From NCBI GenBank assembly GCA_964550615.1, contig CAZKAB010000005.1, forward strand, positions 1-64,000: DNA of 64,000 nucleotides. The letters are read 5' to 3'. The notes under the pieces are model-generated. The model did not search any database and had not been told where the DNA came from. It worked only from the letters and a program-made list of their open reading frames with translations. Made by a program: the position numbers and the translations under genes. This stretch comes from M55B144 sp964550615 (GTDB lineage: Bacteria > Bipolaricaulota > Bipolaricaulia > UBA7950 > UBA9294). Below, one piece after another: positions 33,870 through 42,948 of this stretch (position 1 is the first letter of the stretch; every line of letters starts with the position of its first letter).

Positions 33870-34490
33870 ATGAATCGTACCAAAGCTTCCTATTCTCTGA
33901 CACTGGCTGCGTTAGAGGAGCGGGTGAAGCGGTGTATTCAGTGTCCGCTGAGCGATACACGCACCAATGTAGTGTTCGGTGAAGGTGGGCAACAGGCGAG
34001 CGTGATGCTGGTAGGAGAAGGCCCGGGTGAAGTGGAAGACAGCACGGGACGCCCATTCGTCGGACCGGCAGGGCAACTGCTCGACGAAGTCCTCTCCTCG
34101 GTTGGGATCTCGCGGCAGGAAGTGTACATCACGAATGTAGTGAAGTGCAGGCCACCCGGAAACCGTGTCCCGGCGAAGAAAGAGATGGAGATGTGCTCTC
34201 CCTATTTGGAAGCGCAGATAGCCCTCATCAATCCCGGCCTGATCATTACCTTGGGGAACACGCCGACGCAGTGGCTCGTATCTGACGCAGGGGGGATTAC
34301 GCGCATCCACGGGAGTTTCTTGCCATGGCGCGGCGAGATTGCGATCTTTCCGATGTTCCATCCCAGCTACCTGCTGCGGAACCCATCGAGAAGTAAAGGA
34401 AGCCCTAAATATCTCGCGTGGATGGACATCAAGAGAGTCAGGGAGTGGCTGGATGAGCACAGAGAAGACAACAATCCTACAGACGCCTGA
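33870..34490 (+). CDS. Uracil-DNA glycosylase, family 4 (4Fe-4S)
   Basis: 206-aa DNA repair enzyme removing uracil from deaminated DNA, the type common in thermophiles. Iron-sulfur ligands are visible: CIQCP at residues 22-25, then VVKCRPPGN and EMCSPYL. The active-site motif VGEGPGEVEDSTGRPFVGPA and the HPSYLLRNP loop are both present. GAGGAGG precedes the ATG. Its end overlaps the start of the TPR gene. It lies 64 bp after tRNA-Gly. Confidence 0.93.
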   Translation: MNRTKASYSLTLAALEERVKRCIQCPLSDTRTNVVFGEGGQQASVMLVGEGPGEVEDSTGRPFVGPAGQLLDEVLSSVGISRQEVYITNVVKCRPPGNRVPAKKEMEMCSPYLEAQIALINPGLIITLGNTPTQWLVSDAGGITRIHGSFLPWRGEIAIFPMFHPSYLLRNPSRSKGSPKYLAWMDIKRVREWLDEHREDNNPTDA

Positions 34491-34938
34491 AGAGCAGCAG
34501 GCGTTTGTGGATCAGGCGATCAGTGAAGCCGAAGGGCTGCGCAAGAAGAAAGAATACAAGGAAGGAATCGCGCTCCTTGTGGAAGCATTGCGATATGGAA
34601 TAAGAAAGGAGGCGATCTACTACCGGCTGGGGAACATCTACATTGATGGCGACGATCTCGGCAGAGCTGAGTATGCCTACAAGCGGGCGCTGGAGATGGA
34701 TCCACATCACGCGAACGCAATGCACAACCTCGCTGTGGTATACAAGAGGCAGAGAAAGATATCACTATTTGTCAAAACATATAAGAAATCCCAACGGATC
34801 GAGCTTCGTCATCCGCGCAAGAGCGACCTCTCAGCCGAGCAGAAACGGCATTTGCGATTCCTCAGCCTGAAGATTCTCTTGTGGGTAGTCGGCGGGGGTG
34901 CCATCATCGCGCTTGTCCTATTCATCCTGCTGCGGTAA
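34453..34938 (+). CDS. TPR-repeat protein with C-terminal membrane anchor
   Basis: 161 aa. Two tetratricopeptide repeats (KKKEYKEGIALLVEALRYG; KEAIYYRLGNIYIDGDDLGR and AEYAYKRALEMDPHHANAMH) lie before a basic linker and a single C-terminal span (LLWVVGGGAIIALVLFILL), so the TPRs face the cytoplasm if tail-anchored. The ATG lies inside the UDG gene (38-bp overlap). Probably a scaffold; no specific partner can be named. Confidence 0.65.
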   Translation: MSTEKTTILQTPEEQQAFVDQAISEAEGLRKKKEYKEGIALLVEALRYGIRKEAIYYRLGNIYIDGDDLGRAEYAYKRALEMDPHHANAMHNLAVVYKRQRKISLFVKTYKKSQRIELRHPRKSDLSAEQKRHLRFLSLKILLWVVGGGAIIALVLFILLR

Positions 34939-34972
34939 CACCGCCCTCTTCCAAACTCTCTTCGGAAGCTGT

Positions 34973-35001
34973 TTGACGGGTCTTGTCCAATCGAGTATAG
35001 T
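34973..35001 (+). promoter_or_regulatory. Promoter of infB
   Basis: TTGACG (34973-34978), 17-nt spacer, TATAGT (34996-35001), about 37 nt before the GTG start of infB. Confidence 0.75.
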
Positions 35002-35045
35002 CTCCACTGCTATTTGTATCTGCGAAAACTAAGTGAGGGATAGGC

Positions 35046-36776
35046 GTGACGAGGAAGAGAGTATACGAGATTGCAAAGGAATTTGGCGTTACCAGCAAGG
35101 AATTGATCGCCAAGCTGGCTGAGATGGGGATGCCCGATCTCAAGGCGGCGAACACGGTCGATGAAGAGGAATATGCGCTTATCCTGAACATATATCAAGA
35201 AGAGACGTTGCCCCCACCGGAAGAAAGAGGAGAGGGCAAAGCAGCAAAAGCGAAGCCGACAAAGCCTGCCACGACGGGCGTTTCCCGTCCAGCGGTTGTC
35301 TCGGTCCTCGGCCACATAGATCACGGTAAAACCACGCTTCTCGACGCGATACGAGATTCTCACCTAGCATCGCGCGAGGCAGGCGGAATCACGCAAGGGG
35401 TAGCGGCATATCAGGCCGACCTGCACGGGCAAGCGATTACGTTTATCGACACGCCGGGGCACAAGGCATTTACCGGCATGCGTGCCCGCGGCGCGAAGGC
35501 GACGGATATCGCTATCCTCGTTGTTGCCGCAGATGACGGAATCATGACTCAGACGCTGGAAGCGATCGATCACATACATGCGGCGAAAATCCCAATGATC
35601 GTCGCGATCAACAAGATCGACAAGCCGAACGCTGATATCGACAAGGTATTGAACAATCTTGCGAAACAGGGGCTGATGCCCGAAGTGTGGGGCGGTGAGA
35701 CGATTACCGTACCTATCTCAGCACTCAAGGGAGAGAATATCGAGGATCTGCTCGAGATGATTCTCCTCGTGGCGGAAATGGAAGATCTGCGTGCCGATCC
35801 CGCGGGTCCGTTGGAAGCGATTATCATTGAGAGTCATCTGAGCAAGGGTCGCGGTCCGGTGGCGACGGCGGTGATAAAAAATGGCACGCTTCGCGAGAAG
35901 GATACTATTGTCGCTGGTTCGACATGGGGACGCGTTAAGGCGCTGACTGACGAGACGGGCAAGCGGGTGAGCGAGGTCGGTCCCGGGAAGGCGGCCGTCG
36001 TACTTGGGCTGCAGGATGTCCCGAACGTGGGAACAATGATTGAGGTCAAGGAATCCCAGAACGAAGCCAAGTTCGCCGCCGAGAAGCAAAAGGATCAGGA
36101 AGCGACCCCTCGCCGATCACGCGCGAAGATGAGCGTCGAGGATCTGTTCCGCGAAGCGATGCAGGCCGAGAAGCTGCGAATGGTCCTGAAGGCCTCGTCC
36201 ACAGGTGCGTTGGAAGCGGCAAAGCGCGAGATCGAAGCACTGGCGATGGAGGGTATCGAGATAGAATTCCTCCATACGGGCGTTGGCACAATATCTGAAG
36301 GTGATGTGTTGCTGGCACTCAGCGTCCCGGAAGAGTGCATGGTGGTTGGGTTCGGTGTCAAGGCCGACAACAACGCAGCGCGGCTTGCCGACAGAGAGGA
36401 TGTTGCGGTTCTCACCTACGAAATCATCTACGATCTTCTGAACGAGATTGAACGATCATTGAAGAGCATGCTCGCCCCCGAATATGAAGAGGTGCGCATG
36501 GGCGAGGTCGAGGTGCGGGAAGTATTCAAGATCCCGGATGGGGTCGTCGCCGGCTGCTACGTCACTGATGGAAGGGTGGAACGCAAAGCGCAGGTAAGGG
36601 TACTGCGTGGGGACGAAGAGGTTTTTACAGGCGAGGTGCTGTCTCTGCATCGATTCGCGGACAACGTGCGCGAGGTGGAGGCCGGCCGCGAGTGCGGCGT
36701 TCGCATCAAGGATTTCAACGAGGTGGAAATAGGGGATCGTTTGTACATCTTCACGTTGAAGGAAATCGTGCGCTAG
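35046..36776 (+). CDS. infB: Translation initiation factor IF-2
   Basis: 576-aa GTPase that brings fMet-tRNA to the 30S subunit. It starts at a GTG behind GAGGGA. Residues 1-50 are the IF2_N helical domain (RVYEIAKEFGVTSKELIAKL). Only a short charged linker follows, far shorter than in E. coli. The G domain begins at residue 89 (GHIDHGKTT; the usual second position Val is Ile), with DTPGHKAFTGMR (G3) and NKIDKP (G4). Domains II-IV, including the initiator-binding C-terminus, are complete. rbfA follows, as in many bacteria; nusA is not adjacent. Confidence 0.96.
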   Translation: MTRKRVYEIAKEFGVTSKELIAKLAEMGMPDLKAANTVDEEEYALILNIYQEETLPPPEERGEGKAAKAKPTKPATTGVSRPAVVSVLGHIDHGKTTLLDAIRDSHLASREAGGITQGVAAYQADLHGQAITFIDTPGHKAFTGMRARGAKATDIAILVVAADDGIMTQTLEAIDHIHAAKIPMIVAINKIDKPNADIDKVLNNLAKQGLMPEVWGGETITVPISALKGENIEDLLEMILLVAEMEDLRADPAGPLEAIIIESHLSKGRGPVATAVIKNGTLREKDTIVAGSTWGRVKALTDETGKRVSEVGPGKAAVVLGLQDVPNVGTMIEVKESQNEAKFAAEKQKDQEATPRRSRAKMSVEDLFREAMQAEKLRMVLKASSTGALEAAKREIEALAMEGIEIEFLHTGVGTISEGDVLLALSVPEECMVVGFGVKADNNAARLADREDVAVLTYEIIYDLLNEIERSLKSMLAPEYEEVRMGEVEVREVFKIPDGVVAGCYVTDGRVERKAQVRVLRGDEEVFTGEVLSLHRFADNVREVEAGRECGVRIKDFNEVEIGDRLYIFTLKEIVR

Positions 36777-36845
36777 ACCGCAATCGCCGGCCAAAGATCG
36801 ATTCGACGGCCGCTGTGATGGTAAGCGATGAAGTGGGATTGCGGT
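36777..36845 (+). promoter_or_regulatory. Inverted repeat in the infB-rbfA gap
   Basis: ACCGCAATC (36777-36785) and GATTGCGGT (36837-36845) can form a 9-bp stem closing a 51-nt loop that contains smaller GGCC pairings. The right arm ends just before the GAGAGGGG ribosome site of rbfA, so it might influence rbfA translation. Confidence 0.4.
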
Positions 36846-36856
36846 GAGAGGGGTAA

Positions 36857-37222
36857 ATGAGCGACGGTCGCAGTAGGGCAAGGATCAGTGAAGAGATCAA
36901 ACGTGAGCTTTCGGCGATCGTCGAGTTTGAGGCACGAGACCCTCTGATCAAAGACGCCTTCCCCACCGTTATGGAAGTGAAGTTGTCGGTCGACGCCCGT
37001 TACGCGCGCGTGTTCATTGCCATAACCGATTCCGAAGCCGACAAGCCCACGGTTCTGAGGTTGTTTGAGCGTGATCGAGGCTTCTTCCGTACTGAGCTGG
37101 CGAAGCGGCTGACACTCCGCTACGCGCCGCAATTGGAGTTCGTCCTCGACGAGACCGTCGAGCGGGCGATACGTCTAGATAAACTGCTGCACGACGAGGA
37201 AGATGAGATCGTTTCCGATTAG
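36857..37222 (+). CDS. rbfA: Ribosome-binding factor A
   Basis: 121-aa 30S maturation factor with a KH-like fold. RISEEIKRELSAIVEFEARD, VMEVKLSVDARYARVFIAI and LRYAPQLEFVLDETVERAIR are typical, including the AxV/RF-type strand and the final ERA-x-RLDKLL. GAGAGGGG precedes the ATG. It follows infB in the usual order; truB does not follow. Confidence 0.93.
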   Translation: MSDGRSRARISEEIKRELSAIVEFEARDPLIKDAFPTVMEVKLSVDARYARVFIAITDSEADKPTVLRLFERDRGFFRTELAKRLTLRYAPQLEFVLDETVERAIRLDKLLHDEEDEIVSD

Positions 37223-37235
37223 GGAGACGATCAAG

Positions 37236-37844
37236 ATGCCGTTTTCGCGGCCCGTGCTCCTGGTGTGGGCGCTCGTCTTTGTTGGAGTGTTCTACGTCGT
37301 CAACCTGCAAGCGAGCCTGTACGACATAACAAATCCCCGCTGGGTAATCACGATGGCCTGCTTGATCCTTCTCTCTCCTTTGTTCAACGGAGTATTCATC
37401 CTGCTTGTTCACTCCCGGCAAGAGAGACAATCGCTTTCACTTGGCGTCGCCGCCGCCAAGACGTTCTCGGCATACGTTCCCCTCGTCATGGGAGAAGTGG
37501 TGGTTAACCTCATCGTCGTGGCGGGAGGACTCTTCTTCGTCCTTCCAGGGATCTATCTCGGACTCAGGCTAATATTCTACAAGCAGGAGATACTGATCGG
37601 CGGCGAGCGACACACGATGAACGCGTTGCGCAAGAGCCTTGCACGTACAACAGATTGGCGACGGATCCTGTCACTGCTGGGCGCGCTTTCGCTTTTCTAT
37701 TCACCGACAGTCGTTGTCTTCTTCCTGCCCGTCAGTCTGTTCTGGGATCTGGTGGCCATTTTGTTGTCAGCGTTTGTCTTTGCCTGGACGAATGTCTTTC
37801 TAACCCTCATGTATCAAGCGAAGGAAGAGAGCGCCTCAGCATAA
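37236..37844 (+). CDS. Integral membrane protein of unknown function
   Basis: 202 aa, about five membrane spans (LLVWALVFVGVFYVVNLQ; WVITMACLILLSPLFNGVFI; MGEVVVNLIVVAGGLFFVLP; ILSLLGALSLFYSPTVVVFF; DLVAILLSAFVFAWTNVFLT). The pattern of a GIYLGLRLIFYKQEIL loop between spans resembles DUF975/GDPD-type small membrane domains, but I do not recognise a family with confidence. The ATG at 37236 has AGGGAGA upstream; an upstream in-frame ATG at 37203 overlaps rbfA. Confidence 0.55.
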   Translation: MPFSRPVLLVWALVFVGVFYVVNLQASLYDITNPRWVITMACLILLSPLFNGVFILLVHSRQERQSLSLGVAAAKTFSAYVPLVMGEVVVNLIVVAGGLFFVLPGIYLGLRLIFYKQEILIGGERHTMNALRKSLARTTDWRRILSLLGALSLFYSPTVVVFFLPVSLFWDLVAILLSAFVFAWTNVFLTLMYQAKEESASA

Positions 37845-37867
37845 GGAACAAGGGAAGCGAGGTTCAG

Positions 37868-39601
37868 TTGAACGATGACTTAAGAATCGCGCGTGCGGCG
37901 CGGGTTAGGCCGATAATCGAAATCGCAAACAGCATAGGGCTTTGCGAAAGCGATCTCGATCTCTACGGCGCGACCAAAGCCAAGGTGCAAACATCGGTGC
38001 TGAAGCGCATCGGAGGCAATAGGCAAGGCAAGTACATAGATGTCACGGCGATTACTCCGACTCCGCTTGGCGAAGGGAAGACGACGACCACCATCGGCCT
38101 CGTGCAAGGTCTGGGCCGGCTGGGAAAACGATCGATGGCCTGCATCCGTCAGCCATCACAGGGACCAACCTTCGGCATCAAGGGGGGTGCCGCCGGTGGC
38201 GGTAGAGCTCAGGTGATTCCGATGGAGGAATTCAACCTTCACCTGACCGGCGACATTCACGCGATCGGCGCCGCTCACAACCTAGTCGCGGCGGCGATAG
38301 ACGCCCGCATCATGCATGAGCGCAACTATTCCGAGAAAGTGTGGGTGGAGAAGGGGCTACGTAGGCTGGACATCGATCCATACTCTATCACTTGGAATCG
38401 GGTTCTGGATGTGAACGATCGTGCGCTGCGGCACGTCATCACCGGTCTCGGAAGTCGGGTCGACGGTTTGCCGCGTGAGAGCGCGTTCGACATTACCGTT
38501 GCCTCCGAGCTGATGGCAATCCTTGCTCTGGCGCGGGATCTTCGCGATCTACGAGAACGGATCGGGCGAATTGTCATCGGGTATAGCCGAAGTGGTTTCC
38601 CAGTGACGACGGAGGATCTTGGTGTTGCCGGAGCAGCGGCTGTGCTGATGAAGGAGACGGTGAAGCCCAATTTGATGCAAACATTGGAAGGGCAGCCGGT
38701 ATTCGTTCATGCAGGCCCGTTCGCCAACATTGCCCACGGAAATTCATCGGTTATCGCCGACCGCATCGCGCTCGGCCTGGCCGACTACGTCGTGACCGAG
38801 TCCGGGTTTGGGGCCGACATAGGGATGGAGAAGTTCTTCGACATCAAGTGCCGAGCGAGCGGACTCGTCCCCGACGCAGTCGTCCTCGTGGCGACGGTGC
38901 GCGCCCTCAAGATGCACGGCGGTGGGCCGAAAGTCGTGGCGGGGAAAGCGCTCGATAAGGCATACACCGAGGAGAGCATTGGGTTGCTGAAGGCGGGTGT
39001 CGAAAACCTCATACGCCACATCGAGATTGCGAGGAAGTTTGGCGTGCCGGTTGTCGTGGCCGTGAACCGTTTCCCGGAGGACAGTGACCGTGAGCTCCAG
39101 GTAGTGTGCAAGACGGCAGAGGGCAGCGGAGCGTTCGCCGCAGTCGTCGCCGATCACTGGGCCCGCGGTGGAGAAGGGGCGGCTGATCTAGCTTCCGCAG
39201 TGTGCGATGCGTGCGACCAGAAGAGTGATTTTCACTTCCTGTACCCGCTTGATTGGTCGATCGAGAAGAAGGTGGAGACGATTGCCCGTGAGGTGTATCA
39301 AGCGGCGGATGTTGCGTTCTCGGATACGGCGCGGCGACAGATCGAGCGCTATCAGGAGTCGGGGTTTGGCGAACTTCCGATCTGCATGGCCAAGACTCAC
39401 CTATCCTTGTCGCACGATCCTAAACTGAAGGGCGTGCCGACCGGTTTCACGTTGCCGGTGCGCGAGGTGCGGGCGAGCGTGGGTGCGGGGTTCATCTACC
39501 CGTTGTGCGGGGAGATGCGAACCATGCCCGGGTTGCCCTCACAGCCGGCGTTCATGCACATTGACCTCGACGAAGATGGGGAGGTTACCGGCCTGTTCTG
39601 A
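37868..39601 (+). CDS. fhs: Formate-tetrahydrofolate ligase
   Basis: 577-aa ATP-dependent enzyme forming 10-formyl-tetrahydrofolate, used in one-carbon metabolism and the Wood-Ljungdahl methyl branch. The P-loop TPLGEGKTTTTIGL, RQPSQGPTFGIKGGAAGGG, MEEFNLHLTGDIHAIGAAHN, FANIAHGNSSVIAD, VTESGFGADIGMEKF and NRFPEDSD are all present, and length is normal. The start is a TTG at 37868, supported by GCGAGG six bases upstream and the family N-terminus. It alone does not prove acetogenesis; no other pathway genes are in the window. Confidence 0.95.
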   Translation: MNDDLRIARAARVRPIIEIANSIGLCESDLDLYGATKAKVQTSVLKRIGGNRQGKYIDVTAITPTPLGEGKTTTTIGLVQGLGRLGKRSMACIRQPSQGPTFGIKGGAAGGGRAQVIPMEEFNLHLTGDIHAIGAAHNLVAAAIDARIMHERNYSEKVWVEKGLRRLDIDPYSITWNRVLDVNDRALRHVITGLGSRVDGLPRESAFDITVASELMAILALARDLRDLRERIGRIVIGYSRSGFPVTTEDLGVAGAAAVLMKETVKPNLMQTLEGQPVFVHAGPFANIAHGNSSVIADRIALGLADYVVTESGFGADIGMEKFFDIKCRASGLVPDAVVLVATVRALKMHGGGPKVVAGKALDKAYTEESIGLLKAGVENLIRHIEIARKFGVPVVVAVNRFPEDSDRELQVVCKTAEGSGAFAAVVADHWARGGEGAADLASAVCDACDQKSDFHFLYPLDWSIEKKVETIAREVYQAADVAFSDTARRQIERYQESGFGELPICMAKTHLSLSHDPKLKGVPTGFTLPVREVRASVGAGFIYPLCGEMRTMPGLPSQPAFMHIDLDEDGEVTGLF

Positions 39602-39703
39602 CGACCGGCAACGGTGCCGCATGGATGACGTCTGGCAGGCGTGGGCACTATGATCAAGCGGCCGAACATGACGGGGATGTGCGCAAGTGTCCGTGGATTG
39701 TGG

Positions 39704-39733
39704 TTGCGCCGTGCAGTTTCCGAACGGTATAGT
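39704..39733 (+). promoter_or_regulatory. Promoter of the CCA-type nucleotidyltransferase (short or no leader)
   Basis: TTGCGC (39704-39709), 18-nt spacer, TATAGT (39728-39733). The ATG at 39744 begins 10 nt after the -10. Confidence 0.55.
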
Positions 39734-39743
39734 CGAGCTTGAC

Positions 39744-41204
39744 ATGAATGCGTCCTACCGGATTGATGCCAACAAGATATTCTCTCTGCATCCGTTCGCT
39801 CGAGAGATTCTCGCGAGGCTGAGCTCCGCCGGTTACGAGGCGGTTCTGATCGGCGGCGTCGTGCGTGATGGTGTGAGAGCGACGATCGACACGTCTGTCG
39901 AATTCTCTCCGAGAGAGGTGGATATCGCGACTTCCGCTCTTCCAGAGGGAATTCGCGGGCTTTTCCGCGACCGCCCGATTGTGGGCGTGGGGGAGGAGTT
40001 TGGGGTGCTGGTGATCATCGCTCCTGACGGTCGGGGGTATGAAGTCGCGACGTTTCGCGTGGAAGGCGAGTACGATGGCCGTTGGCCGAATAACGTCGAA
40101 CTCGTGCGTGACCTTTCAAGCGATGTCAGGAGACGGGATCTTACGGTCAACGGGCTCGCAGCTGGTGTTGACGGCGCTGTGATCGATCTGGTCGGCGGAA
40201 TCGATGATCTCAAAGCAGGCCGGATCCGCGCAATCGGCGATCCTCGCGTGCGCTTCTCTGAGGATTATCTACGCATGTTACGCGCGATTCGCTTTGCATG
40301 CCAAGTACACGGCGAGATAGACGAGGAGACTGCGGCTGCAATCAGAGACAACGCGACCAAGATCGAATCGATCTCCTGGGAGAGGATCCGCGATGAGGTT
40401 ATGCGTATGCTCTTGACAGATCGCAGCGCCGTTGGGATAGAACTTCTTGACCAGTATTCCCTCTTGCCGGCGATCCTACCCGAGGTGCAGGCACTCAAAG
40501 GCGTTCCACAGCCGGAGGAGTATCATCCGGAGGGGGATGTGTTTGTGCATACGCTCGCCGCAATGCGGATCGCTGACCGGTTCGTTCGCGACCCGCTGGT
40601 CAAATTGGCGATCCTCTTGCATGACATCGGGAAGCCGAAGGCGCTGGAGTATAACAATGGGGCGAACATGGGTGGGCACGAAGCGGTGGGTGGGTACATG
40701 GCGAGGAGGATTGGCATGCGCCTGCGACTGAGCAGACATGAGATAGCTCGTCTTGTCTTCCTCATCAAGAACCACATGAGGATCGCCGATTTTCCCAAGA
40801 TGGGGCGAGGCAAACAGGTGCGGTTCTTGAGTGAGGGAGAGAATCTGCTTGGGATGAACTTACCTGACCGCTACCCGGTATTTTTCGATCTCCTGCAGGT
40901 TCTTGTTGTCGATTGCGAGGCCTGCGCGCACCGGTCTTCAGGTTGGGCACCGATACTCACAGAGACACTGCGCGTGGCCGATCATGTCGATCATGTGTGC
41001 GATCTGAAACAAGCGAGAGCGTTGATTGACGGGCATGCGCTGATTGATATGGGCGTCGGCCCAGGTCCCCGCTTGGGGAAAATCCTTGAGACGGTGCACG
41101 ATCGCATCCTTTCAGGCGAGATTCAAACCAGGAATGGAGCGATCTCTGCGGCACTGGCCCTCATCTCCTCAACCGACAAAGGGAACGAGGGGAACTCGCG
41201 ATAG
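39744..41204 (+). CDS. CCA-adding enzyme/poly(A) polymerase-type nucleotidyltransferase with HD domain
   Basis: 486 aa, class II nucleotidyltransferase. The head has the GGVVRDGVR loop and the catalytic EVDIATSALPEG Asp pair, followed by RRRDLTVNGLA and EDYLRMLRAIRFACQ. A C-terminal HD phosphohydrolase domain (HTLAAMRIADRF, ILLHDIGKP, HEAVGGYMARR) matches the bacterial CCA enzymes that carry HD. tRNA-Gly in this window lacks encoded CCA, consistent with need for CCA addition. I prefer the ATG at 39744 to a GTG at 39687 because the latter overlaps the promoter. A-adding or CC-adding specialisation is possible. Confidence 0.85.
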   Translation: MNASYRIDANKIFSLHPFAREILARLSSAGYEAVLIGGVVRDGVRATIDTSVEFSPREVDIATSALPEGIRGLFRDRPIVGVGEEFGVLVIIAPDGRGYEVATFRVEGEYDGRWPNNVELVRDLSSDVRRRDLTVNGLAAGVDGAVIDLVGGIDDLKAGRIRAIGDPRVRFSEDYLRMLRAIRFACQVHGEIDEETAAAIRDNATKIESISWERIRDEVMRMLLTDRSAVGIELLDQYSLLPAILPEVQALKGVPQPEEYHPEGDVFVHTLAAMRIADRFVRDPLVKLAILLHDIGKPKALEYNNGANMGGHEAVGGYMARRIGMRLRLSRHEIARLVFLIKNHMRIADFPKMGRGKQVRFLSEGENLLGMNLPDRYPVFFDLLQVLVVDCEACAHRSSGWAPILTETLRVADHVDHVCDLKQARALIDGHALIDMGVGPGPRLGKILETVHDRILSGEIQTRNGAISAALALISSTDKGNEGNSR

Positions 41205-41296
41205 GACATGCGCCCTGTAAAGGAGCAACGCGAGCGATTAGTCTTTCCTGACAGCAACTGACGAAAGGGGAGATTATCGGCGAGAGGCGATCGCTC

Positions 41297-42862
41297 TTGC
41301 ATTATGCAATGGGAACACCACTCAACATCAGCAACGACCTCAGTCTGGATCTGGAAGACGTCATTGGGAAGTGCATCGCCATCCTTGGCATTCGCGGCTC
41401 GGGAAAGTCGAACACGGCCGGCGTAATCTTTGAGGAACTCCTGCGTAACAACTATCCCCTATCCATCATTGATATCGACGGTGAGTACTTCGGGCTGAAA
41501 GAGAAGTACGAGGTACTGGTCGTGGGGCACGGGAAGGGCGTGGAGATCGAAGTCGATGTTGACTGCGCAGAAGAGATCGCGCAGATCAGCATGGAGAAGA
41601 ATATCCCCGTCGTTGTCGATCTCAGTGGGTTCCTCTCGGATGAACGCACCGCGTTTCTCACTGACTATCTAGGTTCGCTCTGGACTCTTGCGGGCAAGCT
41701 GCGACGGCCGTACATCATCGGAATCGAGGAAGCACACGAATTCATACCGCAGGGTGTGAAGACCGAACTGAAGGAACTCGTGGCTCGCGTCGCCTTGCGC
41801 GGCCGCAAACGGGGATTGGGAGCGATCATCGTCTCACAACGTAGCGCAAAGGTGGAGAAGGATGTGCTCAGCCAGGCCGGCATGCTCTTCCTGCACCGTG
41901 TAGTGCATGAGGTTGACATGCACGTCTACTCGGATCTCCTCCCGTGGCGCAAGAACGAAACAAAAGAGATCATCACCGCTCTTTCGATCGGGGAATGTGT
42001 ATATCTCAACGGCGACACTGTGCTACCCATCTATGTTCGTGAACGGGAGACGTTCCACGCTGGGTTCACGCCGTCACTCGAGGTTGTCGTTACGCCGCAG
42101 TTGAAGCAGGTCAGCCAAGAGATTATTGAGGCCATCGAGCACGCAAAACAGGGGAAAGGAAAGAAATCCCGCGTCGATGAGTTGAAGGAACAGATCTCGC
42201 GCCTTGAAACGGAAGTGGCAAACAAGGACGAGACGATCGTCCGCTTGGAAGAGATAGCGCGTACGCTCGGTTACATCAAAGTGGAGGTTCCGTCGCCGAC
42301 TTTTCCCGAAGTACAGAACATCGACAAGGCAATTGTACATTCGGTCGAGCATCCGGCGGGCATGCGCACGGGCACCCGAGTGGCCGACTATCCTGCCAGA
42401 GCGATCGTCGTGGAGCAGCCCGAGTCATCGTCGCCCATTGGGTCAGAGCCTGATAGAGTGATCGACATTGAATCGATGTCGGATGGTGACGACGACTTGC
42501 CGCATGCCATCGAGCGGCACATTGAGCGAGTTGTGTCTCGTATTACCCGCAAAGGCGTGCTGCATAGACGTATCCTCGGATTCGTCGTCGGACATGCGCC
42601 TATATCCTATTCCGTGGGCCAAATCGCCGCCTGGACAAACTGCGCCAAGGGCGTCATCGAGAACGATCCGCCGCGTGAGTTCCTGGAGATGGGGCTTCTG
42701 GTCCGAGAACGTCGCACGGATGGAATGCACTATCGCAGCAACCTCAAGGGGTTCGTAACCCGCGAGTTTGGTGTATTCCAACCCGACATAGTTCCCCACG
42801 ACCTCCACAAGATCACCAGCCGTCTGCGCGATCGACTCGTTGCCATCGGGATGAGTCAGTAA
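41297..42862 (+). CDS. HerA-type DNA-translocating ATPase
   Basis: 521-aa FtsK/HerA-superfamily ATPase. N-terminal HAS-like beta region, Walker A GIRGSGKSNTA at residues 31-41, Walker B with catalytic Glu in YIIGIEEAHEFIP, then sensor VALRGRKRGLGAIIVSQRSA. Residues about 290-325 are a charged coiled coil (DELKEQISRLETEVANKDET). A C-terminal winged-helix-like part (about 400-520) is an addition absent in archaeal HerA. The partner nuclease NurA is not found nearby. The start is a TTG preceded by GAGAGG; an ATG four codons later is possible. Confidence 0.8.
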   Translation: MHYAMGTPLNISNDLSLDLEDVIGKCIAILGIRGSGKSNTAGVIFEELLRNNYPLSIIDIDGEYFGLKEKYEVLVVGHGKGVEIEVDVDCAEEIAQISMEKNIPVVVDLSGFLSDERTAFLTDYLGSLWTLAGKLRRPYIIGIEEAHEFIPQGVKTELKELVARVALRGRKRGLGAIIVSQRSAKVEKDVLSQAGMLFLHRVVHEVDMHVYSDLLPWRKNETKEIITALSIGECVYLNGDTVLPIYVRERETFHAGFTPSLEVVVTPQLKQVSQEIIEAIEHAKQGKGKKSRVDELKEQISRLETEVANKDETIVRLEEIARTLGYIKVEVPSPTFPEVQNIDKAIVHSVEHPAGMRTGTRVADYPARAIVVEQPESSSPIGSEPDRVIDIESMSDGDDDLPHAIERHIERVVSRITRKGVLHRRILGFVVGHAPISYSVGQIAAWTNCAKGVIENDPPREFLEMGLLVRERRTDGMHYRSNLKGFVTREFGVFQPDIVPHDLHKITSRLRDRLVAIGMSQ

Positions 42863-42897
42863 AGTCTTTTGGTATCGCTGTTTCAGCTCTTGAAGCG

Positions 42898-42927
42898 TTG
42901 ACGATCCCCCCCCTCTTGAGCTACAAT
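42898..42927 (+). promoter_or_regulatory. Promoter of hpf
   Basis: TTGACG (42898-42903), 18-nt spacer, TACAAT (42922-42927), 21 nt before the ATG. Confidence 0.72.
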
Positions 42928-42948
42928 GATTTGTGTGAAGGAGGGGGC

